37,181 bases of DNA from Acanthaster planci (GCF_001949145.1 NW_019091588.1:260685-297865); one strand, 5' to 3'. Shown: positions 19,300-30,262, counted from the stretch's first letter. Translations and numbers: made by a program. Notes: generated from the letters alone by a model not told the origin.

Positions 19300-19919
19300 A
19301 AATGTCGTTTATTGTGTTTTGGAAATAAAATCTTAATGTATTGGCAGATGTATGTACCGTGATATCGGAATAAATGCCTTGTATCTGATTATCTTGACAT
19401 TTTCGTGACGCTGATCAAAAAATATTACCAAATCTCTTCAAAAACCGCCACGGGACCTCGTGCATACCGCATCACGAAGCCCACACTGCATCTACACCTA
19501 TCCTGACTGTTACTGCATGCCCATTCATGGACAGTCCAATCGCTGACTTTTTCCAATAACCATGTGACTACAGAAAGTAACATGTCATCAGAAACCCAAG
19601 TGAAAACAGACCCAATATGCCACACCGAACACAATCGGCAAAAAGATGAGATTTGCTACATGAAGATACACATACAATAAGCAGTTGATTTTATTTGTCG
19701 ATCGAAAGAAACCTTTCGGTAACAAAATACTGCATGTAATATTTCATTGTTGATTTTTTTGTGTGCCAAACTACACCACGAGAATAAATAAAAAGTGGGC
19801 AAATAACCCATGTCGCCACAGCAGAGCAAGTTAAGTTTGTTGTAATACACACATTTCATGTGCTTCATGACTTCATGACGTGGGGACTCCCGTTTAATCA
19901 CTCAACATCCAGACAACTT
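19300..19919 (-). repeat. Repeats A and B, minus copy
   Basis: Read on the minus strand, 19919-19656 (A) and 19640-19300 (B) match plus-strand 32030-32290 and 32865-33210 in the same order. Shared segments include GTGTGTATTACAACAAACTT (A) and GGTTATTGGRAAAAGTCAG with TGGACTGTCCATGAATG (B). Here A and B are contiguous through TGTATCTTCATGTAGC. In the 32-33 kb copy they are separated by a LINE fragment, so this is the uninterrupted form. Confidence 0.75.
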
Positions 19920-20224
19920 TTTAAACATTTGTAACACTCGGCCGGGGCTGGTTAGAGGGCGCTCTGGCGCGGCAGCTGTCACCTTCAGAGGATCTGAATG
20001 CCATGTCACAATAATATAGTATTTCCCGGATCCGTTTGGTTGAAATATACAACCAGGCAATTAATTTGGATGGGTACAGACAGAATGAGCAAGGAACATG
20101 TTGCGTTTTGGGTGGAACTCTATTTATTCTAGAAGACTTGGCTATATCCTTGGCACTGTCAGCTCCAAACACATCAACCTGCCAACTCTGCTTACTTTGG
20201 CTCTGGAATTATTAAGTTACTAAT
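19920..20224. other. No gene recognised
   Basis: Start of the ~1.35-kb segment that separates D from A in this copy. The minus-strand frame 19921-20172 has no recognisable domain. Confidence 0.35.
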
Positions 20225-20372
20225 TTTACTCCGCCAGTACCTGACTGGAAGGCAATTAATTCACCCCGCCAGTCCCTGACTGGAATTGCTCAATTTACTC
20301 CGCCAGCTCCCTGCTGGATTTACCAATCAGGCCCAGGCTGTGGTTACTTGCCAGTCCCAGACCGGGATTTAC
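20225..20372 (+). repeat. ~35-bp minisatellite
   Basis: Copies TTTACTCCGCCAGTACCTG (20226-), TCACCCCGCCAGTCCCTG (20261-), TTTACTCCGCCAGCTCCCTG (20294-) and a divergent one near 20347. Each contains a CCAGT...ACTGG-like mini-hairpin. Confidence 0.7.
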
Positions 20373-20521
20373 TCGCTATGCTGACATCGCAGTGCTTCTA
20401 ACTCTGGTAGCATCGGTTCCCCTTCCCGACCCTTCATTAAATATTGCCATGCCCAACGTCACTTCCGGAGCACCGGAGTATACCGAACCGGTGAGTTACC
20501 GCGGACTGGGTGTCCCTGTAA

Positions 20522-20872
20522 ACCTGAACCAACCACAGCGCTTGCTCAGCGGCAACTGTTTTTTTTCATTCACTCAGTCGTATAACTGACCAATCAACCA
20601 ATATTTATCAAAAGAATTTGCTTGTAATGTTGACCCAGAACATAAAGTATTAATTAGTCAACTCTGGCAAATATAGGCCTAATTACCAAGTGATCATTTA
20701 CACAAGAAATCATACATTTACATTCCAATTCGCATTCCATACATTCAAATGGTAAAGTTCGTTAGCTTCCTTGTGTTAAATCAGCAATTAGTCTGAATCT
20801 TATTATTTATTCAGGACAATAAAGAACTGCACTAACCTGAACTAACCACAGCGCTTGCTCAGCGGCAACTGT
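20522..20872 (+). repeat. 38-bp direct repeats 313 bp apart
   Basis: Positions 20522-20559 and 20835-20872 are the same 38 bp apart from one C/T difference. Both contain CACAGCGCTTGCTCAGCGGC. They may bound an inserted unit or be the ends of a short element. AATAAA lies just before the second copy (20818-20823). Confidence 0.7.
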
Positions 20873-21269
20873 GGTGTGCAGGTGAACCCACAATTTATAA
20901 ACCCCGCTTCAGCACCATGAACGTTCTGATTGGCCGCTTGCGCCCGTGCGGAATTGTCCGCACGCAGCATCACAACAAAAGAATTTCTGTTTCGTGCTCG
21001 GCCTAGCTGGCAACATAAATGATGAATTGTTGAAATTCCTTTAGAGAATGCACTTCTAAACTTTCTTGTAAAATACAAATATCCTTGGTTCATTAGCAGG
21101 AAAGAAATTATGAGTGATCTCGTATCCAGGGCGTCTACCAAATTTGGTCAGTGTGACATATCTGATAAATATTTATACTCGGGCACCACTTGAATATTGC
21201 ACCCTGCAGCAAGACTTGGTGCGTCCCGAGTCAAGAACTCTGGCAACACAAAGCGGTCACATGGGACCT
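20873..21269. other. No gene recognised
   Basis: The 99-codon minus frame 20842-21141 has no recognisable domain and overlaps the direct repeat, so it is not called. Confidence 0.35.
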
Positions 21270-21405
21270 CACGTCACACATTTATTCTCCGACGTTGACG
21301 AGTGTTAATCTATGGTAATCCAAGAAAACAACTGCACCACACAAGCGCGGCTCACCTTGGTGAGCACATCCCCGCAATCACGCTGCATGGACTGGGCAGC
21401 TCAGC
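21270..21405 (-). repeat. Repeat D, minus copy
   Basis: Reverse complement of 31885-32010, with GTTTTCTTGGATTACCATA and the ACTCGTCAA segment shared. It lies in the same relative order (D, A, B on the minus strand) as the plus-strand block at 31.9-33.2 kb. Confidence 0.7.
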
Positions 21406-21869
21406 CGAGGAAATCGCTACTAAACTACAACAGCACACTCCACGTGATGAGTTGGCCCCAACCGGCCCCAAGCGCAGCACAGCCTGCGTAATGGACTCTT
21501 CACTGCATAATAGTCGTGTGCGTGTGGCAAGTGTTGAGCATTTTCGCTGCACAATGCTTCTCTCATTTTCAGGGGGAAAAGTTGTGGTCAAAATGCGAAT
21601 GTGAATTCCTTTCACTTTTTCCCATTCCTTTTCCAGTGTTAACTTTCAAATGCAACGTACTGTACATGTTTGTATTAAATATTTTAATAATTTGTTAATT
21701 AATTGCCTTTAAAGTCACGTGACTTACCAGCTTATGATGTAATAATGAGAACTTGTACAGGAACGTTTTCTAGCTTGTGGCCATATTTTGTGTCCCTAAC
21801 ACGAACTCAGTCAATCAATAACATGCAAAACAGTCTTCCTTTTGAAAAACATGTAAAAGACCTATATAT

Positions 21870-24616
21870 ATGGGCAAAATAAAAATCTTCAAAATTTTAA
21901 AATAAATCACGTGATGACGTCATCATGGCAATTACATGTATGGTTTTGGACTATCCTTAATTAATTATCGGAAGGTTTGATGAGTATGAAGTTGATCAGA
22001 TCTTCTGAAAAAGATCAATATTCAAGTAAAACAAAAATTTAGTAGAAAACGTCTACAAAACATATAGGGAAAAAATTAAATATTCAAAATTCAAAAATTA
22101 ATCACGTGATGAGGTCATCATAACAAATTTCTTCTAGGACCTACCTGACATGAATATCTAAAGGTCTACCAAGTTTGAAATCAATTGGATAAATGAAACT
22201 ATCAAAGTCCCCTGTTACAAAAAAAGAGTGTGAAAAAGGAAAATAAAATAAAATGAGAAATGTGTTTGTGGACAAACACAGCTGCTTCGGCCCTGGTTTT
22301 ATGGATATAAAACCTGAAAACCAGTGACTAAATTCTTGACAAAGCACATACAAGAGTTCTTGACAAGTTCACATGAACAATACAGTACAAATATTGGTCA
22401 GTAGAATATTTAAAATCCATGTCACTTATAGCCTGATGACGTAATCAGCACAGCAGGTCAACATTCGTCTGTAACACTTTGCTTTCTAGTTATCTGCAAA
22501 ATTCCAACGAGATAGGACATGTCCTGTAGGAGATAAAAGGCTTTGAAGTTCATGCCAAGTCAAACAATGTGTACAAAACCTATGGGGAAAATGAAATATT
22601 GAAAATCAGTATAAAATAAGGTGATGACGTCATCATGACGTCATTCATTTTCAATAAATTGTGCATCAGGGTCTTTGTTGGCTATCAGTTTGTCAAGGAT
22701 CAAACATTGCAAAGTTACCAAACTTGTGGCTCGAAAATGTGTACAAAATCAATTCGGACACTTAGGTGTATTTCAAATCAAATAAAGCATAAAGTAACCA
22801 ATTTCTCTTTTGGTCTTATAGTAATCTTGCGCCGAAGTAAAGGACTACCGGTTCACTTATGTTAATTAGAAAAACGTGTACAAAACATATGGGGAAAAAC
22901 AAAATATTCAAAAATCAATATAAAATAAGGCAATGACTTCATCGTGACGTCATTCATTAGTTACAAATCTTACATCAGGGTCTTTGTCAGCTGTCCCTTT
23001 GACAACGATTAAACATTGCAAAGTTACCAAAATTGTCGCTGGAAAATGTGTACAAAGTCAATAGGCCATACACTCTTTTGCAGAAACACTGCTCCTTTCA
23101 GTTCATGTCATGTGATTTGTGCTTAAACTGAACAATTTTTATGAAATATTACTTCATATTCGGACTCTTAGGCATGTTTCAAATCAAATAACAGAGCGTA
23201 AAGTACATGTACCTGATTTCTCTTTCGTTTTTATTGTAATCTTGAGCCAAAGTAAAGGACTACTCGTTCACTCGTATTAAGTAGAAAAACGTGTACAAAA
23301 CCTACGATGAAAACTTAAATATTTAAAAATCAATATAAAATAAGGTGATGATGTAATCACAATGTCATCCCTTTGCAATACATCTTGCATCAGGGTCTTT
23401 GTTGGCTATCACTTTGGGAATGATCAAACATTGCAAAGTGACCAAAATTATGGCTCAAAAACATGTACAAAGTCAACAGGCTAGAAACGTGTGCAGAAAA
23501 ACTGCTGCTTTAATTTCATGTTACGTGATTTGTGTCTAAACTGGAAAAAATTATGAAATATTATTTGATAATCTGACTCTTTGGGTATATTTGCAATCGA
23601 ACGGAAGGGAAATTTAGTCGGATTTCTCTTTCGTTCTGGTAGTAATTCTCGGTCGAAGTTGAGGACTGCTCACGCATTATGCTGGACAATTGTGTACAAA
23701 CCCTATGTTGTGCAATAATGCCATCTATTGTTCAATATAGGACAGTTTATTGAAAATTGAAACCCCAGGCAGGTGTAACCGTAATTCTGCAATAGTGCCC
23801 TCATAGCCTGATATAGGACAGTCCGAAAACTATGTGAATCTGTGTACAAAGTCTATGGGAGAAATTAATTATTCAAAAATCAATAAAAAATAAACTAATT
23901 AAGTTATCATTCCACCTGCCGAGTTTGAAGTCTGTCTGATTTTACTAACTGCCAAAGTGCTATGTCAGAAAAAAATTGACTGAAGAAGGAGGGGAAAAAA
24001 GGAAACGAGAGCTTATCTGTCTGTTTGCGAACAGAACAGAGGGCTTTTTCGCATTGTTTTGCAATTTTGAACAATTTGTGTATACTGGAAAAGTAAAGAT
24101 TGAAAATTTCAAAACAATTTACATAATGACCTCATCATGACGTCACTACTTTGGTAGAATATTTGCCTGATCATCTGTGCTTGGTGTAACTTTTAGACCG
24201 ATTCTAGTCTGCTAGCTGAAGATATTCCAACTTGAAATCTATGTACAAAGTCTATGGGGAAAATTAAAGATTTAAAAATGCATAACAAATCATATGATGA
24301 CGTCATCACGATAATGATTGAAGATTGCTAAGTGACCAAAACTGTGCCTCAAAAATGTGTACAGAGTAAATGGGCCGAAAAAAAATTGAAAAATCAATAA
24401 GAAATCACTTGATGACGTCATGCTTCTATGCACATCTATGCATAAGGGTCCTTCATTGGTGTAAGTTTAATGACTTTCGGAAGTTGTTTAGGCACTAAAG
24501 TGGTGGCCAGAAAAAAATGTGCATAAATTAAATGGCCTTTTGGGGAGAAGAAAAAGAAAAAAAAAAATCAGAACAAAAAGAATGTCTTTTTCGCAAATTG
24601 GCGAAAAAGCCAACTA
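21870..24616 (-). repeat. Repeat E array, long block of CRE-palindrome units
   Basis: Units share GTGTACAAAACCTATGGGGA, then AAATCAATATAAAATAAG, a TGATGACGTCATCA palindrome, CATCAGGGTCTTTGTTGGCT, and AAACATTGCAAAGT. They start near 22058, 22566, 22877, 23290, 23842 and 24240, a period of about 310-550 bp. TGACGTCA occurs at 21912, 22623, 22634, 22945, 24136, 24297 and 24411 (approximate). The family runs in the opposite orientation at 9.5-11 kb. No coding frame is shared. Confidence 0.65.
22256..22420 (+). repeat. Long direct repeat, left copy, with perfect hairpin
   Basis: Begins with the 20-bp hairpin TGTGTTTGTGGACAAACACA (22261-22280), then AGCTGC and CCCTGGTT, and runs to about 22420. 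It matches 24617-24780. The separation is 2360 bp, framing most of the E array. Confidence 0.7.
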
Positions 24617-24780
24617 GAAATGTGTTTGTGGACAAACACAGCTGCTGCAGCCCTGGTTGTGTTGATCTAAAACCTGAAAACCAGTAACGAAGTTCTCGAA
24701 GTATGCACAAGAGTGTAATGAGAAGTTCACATAAACAATACAGTACAAACATTGGTCAGTAGAATATTCAAAATCCATAT
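24617..24780 (+). repeat. Long direct repeat, right copy
   Basis: Same hairpin at 24621-24640, followed by AAAACCTGAAAACCAGTAAC and the AACAATACAGTACAAACATT segment. Just before it, at 24586-24609, lies another hairpin, CTTTTTCGC-AAATTG-GCGAAAAAG. The two copies may be terminal repeats of one element or two copies of one family. Confidence 0.65.
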
Positions 24781-24869
24781 CATTTCCTCATGTAAATGTA
24801 ACAGGACTGATTCATCTTATGGTACAGCCATCAGATGAAATGAAATTTCCACCTTGAATTCTTCCCTTT

Positions 24870-25446
24870 CTAGCCATCGGCAAAGTTCCAACCGAATGGG
24901 ACATGTCTGTTGCGAGATACAGTACTTTAAAGAGTGCCCCTTTAATGTCCCTTTAATGTCACGTGACTTGTCGTCTGGTGACATTTTGGTCACATCAGGC
25001 CAATTTGGGTCTGAAACCCTTCCCTCTCAACACAACATTTCAAACCAATTGCACATGCAATATGCAAGATATAGTGCTTAAAACAGTGGCCCTATAAGGT
25101 CACTGATTTATCACATGATCGCTTCATTATCACATGTCAATTTAGGTCTGAAACCTTTCCTCTTCGAGTGACAAACAAAGTTTCAATGGAATCGAACATG
25201 TAATTCGCGATATATGATGCTTTAAGGAGTGACCCTTTCAGGTCACGTGATGACGTCATCACATCAGGTCAAGGTAGTTTTAAATCCTGTTCTTCTCACG
25301 TTGTATACAAAATTGCAAGCCAATTGGACATGTAATTCGTGAGATATAGCTTCAATGAGTTTTCCTTTAAGGTCACGTGACTTATCACGTGATGACGTCA
25401 TCATCACATCAGGTCAATTTAGGTCTAAAACCTTTCCCCTTCGAGG
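24870..25446 (+). repeat. ~130-bp tandem array with CACGTG/TGACGTCA sites
   Basis: About four units, each with an AAGGTCACGTGA core, a TCACATCAGGTCAATTTAGG segment, TCTGAAACCTTTCC, CCAATTGGACATGTAATTCG and GAGATATAG. Later units carry TCACGTGATGACGTCATCA. Period about 125-145 bp. Confidence 0.7.
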
Positions 25447-25780
25447 GCTATTGGTATACACAAACTAAGAAATGTCTATTTCAAAGATGGGAAGAAAAAC
25501 AATACAAACATCAGTTTCACACGATTCCTTCAAAATCCAATTCCTTCCTACAACTCCTTATTGGCTACTGAATTTGAAATGGACAAATATGCGAGTGCAC
25601 AGACTATGAATGTGGAATTCAAGTGTACATGTATGTTGAAAAATTTGTTGAAAACATTGAACATGAAACCTGGTCTAGAGGTTGAAGGATTATCAGACTT
25701 GAATGCTCAAGTGTCCCTACTCTTTATTTATGCCTCATTAAGGGAAGAACCTGCATTTGCATGTGCTTTAGGAGATTTTA
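25447..25780. other. No gene recognised
   Basis: Contains a 91-codon plus frame (25561-25836) without a recognisable domain. Its 3' part runs into an R1 copy, which argues against a gene. Confidence 0.35.
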
Positions 25781-26985
25781 CTATTGTGTTTAAAAAAAGG
25801 GGTTTTTTTGCCCGGAAGATTTCCAGACATACTTAAGAAGAGATGGGAACACAAAATAAAAGGCTCTTGTGAATGCTGAAAACATCACATAATTCAGAAA
25901 CTTGTAGTCATAATTTCTGTGGTACTCTTGGAAAAAGTGTCGAGCCATTTACACATATACATGTACTTCTCATGTCCTATTCTAGGCAGTTATTCAGATC
26001 ATTTTGATGACGTCCTTCTGTAGAACAATCTTGGTATGAATTGCATTTCCACTGACGACACCCGGGACACTACAGATTTCCCCCATTTATGTGCTGCTGA
26101 ACATTCATCTGTGTCATCTAAAAATGGAAAATATATTCATTGTGCATCAGTTCATGTGTTGATGCCTGGAAAAAAGGTGTTAGAAGTGTCAGCACTTTTG
26201 ATATCACTTAGCTACATAGGAGTAGCATAGTAGGATGTTGATCATTAATCGATTTGCATTATTACATGCATGGGTCCCCCCTCCTCTTTGTTCATGATTG
26301 CCTTAATCAGAATACAATACCAACAGCAGGCCTTCGCAGTACTAATTACCTGGTCATTTTCTTTGCAATTGGTTGCCCAACATCTTCCTTCATATTGGGT
26401 AGCTGTGCATGTACATGTAACCGCAGTTACATTACATTCCCATCCTTGAAACTAGCATCATGTAAAACATTTCACTTGAGCAGCGGGATGAACGATACAT
26501 TTACACACAAATCAAATAATGGGGATCAATTAAAAACATCGGGATCTTATGAGTGCTGAAAAATTTGCACTATTCTTCCGAAACTACCAGTAGTTTGAGA
26601 AATTTCTGCAAATGTCTTTTAATAAGTTGTAGCGGTTACATGTGCACATACAAGTACATGTAAATCTCACTTCCTGTCAATTGCAGGTTTTTAGATAATC
26701 TTGTTACAAATACTTTGATGTAGCAGTTCGTACCATTTTGTGAATCAGTCCTGGCTCAACCTGCATTTCCCTCAATGATACCGGGGACATCTAACATGTG
26801 TGAAGACTGCCTTCGTGTCTCTGCAAATGAATATCTGTATTATCGCAAAAAGGGAAAACATTTATCACAGGTGCACCAGTTTATGTGTTGATGCATGGGA
26901 AACTGAAGTCAGAACTTGGACACAAACATCGCACATGTGTGCATGTATTTTTGGGTTCTCATTAAATGGGGAGTATGTGGGGACC
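25780..26985 (-). repeat. R1 dispersed repeats, reverse copies
   Basis: The GGAAGATTTCCAGACAT segment (25813-25829) and GAATGCTGAAAACATC-type segment, and again GAGTGCTGAAAAATTTGCAC (26551-26570), are complements of the 4860-4960 region. The segment 26860-26930 is the complement of 4556-4620. At least two partial reverse copies follow each other. Confidence 0.55.
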
Positions 26986-27700
26986 TGAATCTTAATGTGG
27001 GGTACCAGGCACGTGGGTGTTGATGAGGGCACAATTCATGATGGCGGTACATGGATCCCCCCACATATAAGCGTGTATTTGCNACACGGTTGTCAATCGG
27101 GGACCTTCTGTCAATCGGGGACCTTATTGTCCTCTATTGTTTAGGGTCCCCGATTGAATGCAGAAACAAACTCACACACACACAAGTGTGTATTTGCCTG
27201 CAAGTGGGCACCCCCAATTGTTCCTCTTTTGTTTGTACTACAACTTTTTTAGAAGACCACCAATATGTTTTGTACACAGTTGTCAATCAGGGACCCTATG
27301 GGAATTGGGGACCTTATTGTCCTCTATTGTTCAGGGTCCCCAATTGAATGCAAAAACAAACTCACCCACACACAAACTTTGCTTCATAACTGTGTTAATC
27401 AGAACTGGCAATATGTCTATATACGGTATGTCAATGCAAAAGTAGGCCTTTACACCATTACCTGTTAAAATCCTTGCTTGGTTGTATAGCAACTTTATTG
27501 TGGGTACCCAAGCCTCTGACATCTACATGTACATGTACCTGACTGCAGTTATGTTGAATTCCAATGCTCTGAACTAACATAGAGCACAGATTTATCTCTA
27601 GGTTTCACTTCAGCAGCAGCATGAAGGGTACCTATACACAGAAGCAAAACAAATTGAACAGCTTACATGTATGTAAACATGTAAATAATCAAACACTGTG
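26986..27700 (-). repeat. R1 reverse copy with two R2 units and one N
   Basis: R1 sequence (27365-27640, complement of about 5255-5480) surrounds two R2 units in plus orientation: 27071-27180 (internally incomplete at the N, 27083) and 27188-27365 (complete). The first lacks about 76 nt relative to the second, exactly where the N is placed. Confidence 0.65.
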
Positions 27701-28450
27701 AACCAGTAATAATATGTTTTTATCTTTGGGCATTTTTCCTTAAGTGTTTTGTATAAAAACCGCCGACTTCTTTTCTGTCCTGAAGATTTCCAGACACTTC
27801 AAATGACATGGGGATCAATTGAAAATATCGGGATCTTATGAATGCTGAAAACTTTACACTATTCTTCCAAACCAGTTTGAAAATTTTTCGCAGTTGTCTT
27901 TCAATAAATTATAGCGGTTACATGTACACATACAAGTAAATCGATTTCCTGTCGATTGCAGCTTTTTACACGATCTTGTTACAAGTACTTTGATGAAGCT
28001 CTTCTCAATGTTCTGTTGCTTAGTCCTTTGGCTTCGACTGCAGGCATCTTTGAAACCAGGGACATCTAATATGAATGAAGACTCCTTTCGTGTGCCGATG
28101 AACATCTGTATCATCACAAAAGGAAAACGTTTATTACAGGTGCACCAGTTCATGTGTTGATGCATGGAAAACTGATATCAGAACTTGGACACAATAATAT
28201 AGCGTACATTGTGTACATGTATTCAATGGCATACATGTAGCAACCTTGGGTTCTCAATAAATGGGAAGTATGTGGGGACCTGAATAATGATAAGGGGAAC
28301 CATGGACTCCCCCCCCACACACACACACACCCACACCTGCAACCCCCACACAAACTGTGTTTCATGACTTCATTAAACCTAACAGTCCCAGAACAGGCAG
28401 TCTGTCTATATGTTAGTGCAACAGTAGGCCTTTTTGCCATTACCTGTTAA
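27701..28450 (-). repeat. R1 reverse copy
   Basis: Collinear with the complement of 4300-5000. The GTGCACCAGTTCATGTGTTG and GAACTTGGACACAA segments mirror 4558-4605, and TACCTGTTAA at 28441 mirrors the AACAGGTAATG core. A microsatellite C8(AC)n lies at 28310-28336. Confidence 0.65.
28310..28336 (+). repeat. Poly-C/(CA)n microsatellite
   Basis: A C run passes directly into about ten CA units and then CCACACC. Confidence 0.85.
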
Positions 28451-28476
28451 GCAGCTAAAAAATTTTAAGGAAAGCA

Positions 28477-28850
28477 ATAGCTGCTTCAGCAGTGAAGCCG
28501 AAGCAGCTAACAAGAGGTTATCTGTCTGTTTGACAACAGAGCAGAGGGCTTTTTCGCATGGGCTAAAATAAATATTGAAAAATCAGTAGTAAATCACTTG
28601 GTTGTTTGTAGGACCATTTGTGCATAAGGGTTCTTCATTGGTATAAGTTTGATGAAGATCCAAAGTTGCAAAAGCACTAAAGTGGCGGTGACAAAAAATG
28701 TGTACAAAACAAATGGGCTTTTGAGCAGAAAAAGAAGCAAAAAAAGAACAAAAAAACTCCTTTTTCGCAAAATTGCGAAAAAGCCAAAAAGGAAAAAAAA
28801 ACTTTAACAAAAGCAATAACTGCTTCGGTAGTACACCGAAGCAGCTAATT
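28477..28850. mobile_element. Small element bounded by two related hairpins
   Basis: Left hairpin AGCTGCTTC (28479-28487) with GAAGCAGCT (28500-28508); right hairpin CTGCTTCGGT (28820-28829) with ACCGAAGCAG (28835-28844). Both are preceded by AAAGCAATA. Between them are AGAGGGCTTTTTCGCAT (also at 24040-24056), E-family sequence, and the hairpin CTTTTTCGCAA-AA-TTGCGAAAAAG (28760-28783). No coding capacity; a MITE-like unit of about 370 bp. Confidence 0.55.
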
Positions 28851-28890
28851 AACATCTCCCCAATGCAAAAATAAATACATCTTGAAAATA

Positions 28891-29450
28891 CATGCATGTA
28901 AAATGATTTCATAAACGAGGAGTGGCACATGAATCGTCTGGTGATCAATCGTAGCAAGTTTTAGCGATGGTGCACCGGTGGTAGAATCAAGGGGTGGGTG
29001 TGCAGTATTTATTGTCTTTTAAAAAAATTTCACTACAGATATTATAAAAAAATTGGAAACATTGCAGAATATTTCCAAACAATAATATTGTTATTTTTGT
29101 TTCTTTTCTTTCCTTTTTGTTTGGGGGGGGACGATTTGGTTGGGCAAATGGTTCCAATGCATAGTTTAAAAGTTATTCTCCTATTTCATGCTTACGAAAG
29201 TATGAAACGGAATTTGAATTTCTGAAGCAGAATTTGGGATTTGGCAAAACAGAAAATACCCCTTTTTGAAACGGAAAATCATTGGCTCTATATATTTTTT
29301 GTAGTGATACACGGGAAAAGTATGCCTTACAGTGGCATCCCTGAATCAAAGTATAAAATTTCAAAGCTCAACACAGTAAACTCCCACTTAAAGTTAGCAC
29401 TCTCAGGACCCAAAAATTTGTGATAGGTTTTGTCACAATCGAATGATTAA
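28891..29450. other. No gene recognised
   Basis: A G run (29125-29133) and AT-rich DNA. No supported coding frame. Confidence 0.35.
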
Positions 29451-29452
29451 CA

Positions 29453-29609
29453 ACTTGATGCCTGTGACTTTGGAAATGCAGTGTCTAAAACTGGGCTATT
29501 TTCATTATCTTCGGTTTTCAAAATAGAATGTTTGACCACTTGATGCCTGTAACTTTAGAAATGCAGTGTCTGAAACTGGGCAATTTTCAATATCTTTGGT
29601 TTTCAAAAA
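29453..29609 (+). repeat. 85-bp tandem duplication
   Basis: ACTTGATGCCTGTGACTTTG at 29453 and ACTTGATGCCTGTAACTTTA at 29538; similarity continues to GGTTTTCAAAA in both copies. Period 85 bp. Confidence 0.75.
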
Positions 29610-29639
29610 TTATTTTGTGACTCTATCGCACTTACCCAA

Positions 29640-29673
29640 GGTACCCGAAACCAGGCTCCCCAGAAGCAAGTGG
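29640..29673. mobile_element. piggyBac-like MITE terminus
   Basis: CCCCAGAAGCAAGTGG followed by TTAA (29674-29677), preceded by GTACCCGAAACCAGGCTCCC, which parallels the right-end region of copies 1 and 2. The body to the left is not clearly the same family. Confidence 0.5.
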
Positions 29674-29940
29674 TTAAAGAAGGAAATCTTACAGGTTGTA
29701 TATACCATTTGCATTTCCACGAATGGTTGATTTTGGAGTTTTTAATAATTCCATGGACTAGTGTGATTTTTTGAGTTCACTGCTTTGAGAAAATAAAAAT
29801 GCCATTCGTGTTTTACACTTCAAGTGCCACTTACATAATTTTCCTTGCAAAAATCCCCGGGCCACAGGATGTTCCCGTTGTAAAACGTGAAATACAGTTG
29901 TGCGCATGTCACACTTTTGTAACCACATCAAAACAATACA

Positions 29941-30262
29941 TGATGGAATCTCCTGTCGATGAGGTAGTTTGGGTTTGAACCAGATGCCTTGGGTCCATAA
30001 ACAGTGTGAAGGCCATCATGAATATCTTCATTTCATAGTTCTCAGCTGCTGCTTGTAGCTCCTCAGCCGCCTTCTCCCACCAGCCATTATTCATTGTCCA
30101 CAGTTTCTGCTGGAGAACTTGCCTTGCCTGCTTTTAGTCCTGTTTGTTTTTGCTGCAGATCTTATCGTCTAGGTGATCCTTGTGAGCCCTGTGCAGCTTG
30201 TTGATGAGCTTCTGGATGTCCTCTTCATTCTCATTGAGCCAATCTTGATACTTCCAACAAAG
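29941..30262 (-). pseudogene. LINE fragment: linker before reverse transcriptase
   Basis: One frame encodes WKYQDWLNENEEDIQKLIN, KLHRAHKDHLDD, a TAA stop (30134-30136), then KQARQVLQQKLWTMNNGWWE, KAAEELQAAAENYEMKIF and DPRHL. This resembles the segment between the endonuclease and reverse-transcriptase domains of RTE-like and related animal LINEs (QDWFDEN..EI..LL..K...H, QR.LR.M...W...KA.EIQ.YAD..D.K.F...L..VYGP), as I remember them. The frame is intact apart from one stop, but both neighbouring domains are missing. A short relic, unrelated to the LINE piece at 32.3 kb. Confidence 0.65.

Noticed and set aside
19425-19901. Two minus-strand frames in repeats A and B, one resembled by a plus-strand frame at 32074-32292
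   Set aside because: The A copies keep a similar frame for about 60 codons, but B is frameshifted between copies and neither shows a known domain; treated as non-coding repeat.
20842-21141. 99-codon minus-strand frame
   Set aside because: Overlaps the 38-bp direct repeat; no recognisable motif.
25561-25836. 91-codon plus-strand frame
   Set aside because: Its end lies in an R1 repeat copy, and the other copies do not keep the frame.
28150-28440. 96-codon minus-strand frame
   Set aside because: It runs through a microsatellite and R1 sequence; not conserved among R1 copies.
29128-29134. G-quadruplex at the G run
   Set aside because: A single G run without three partner runs nearby.
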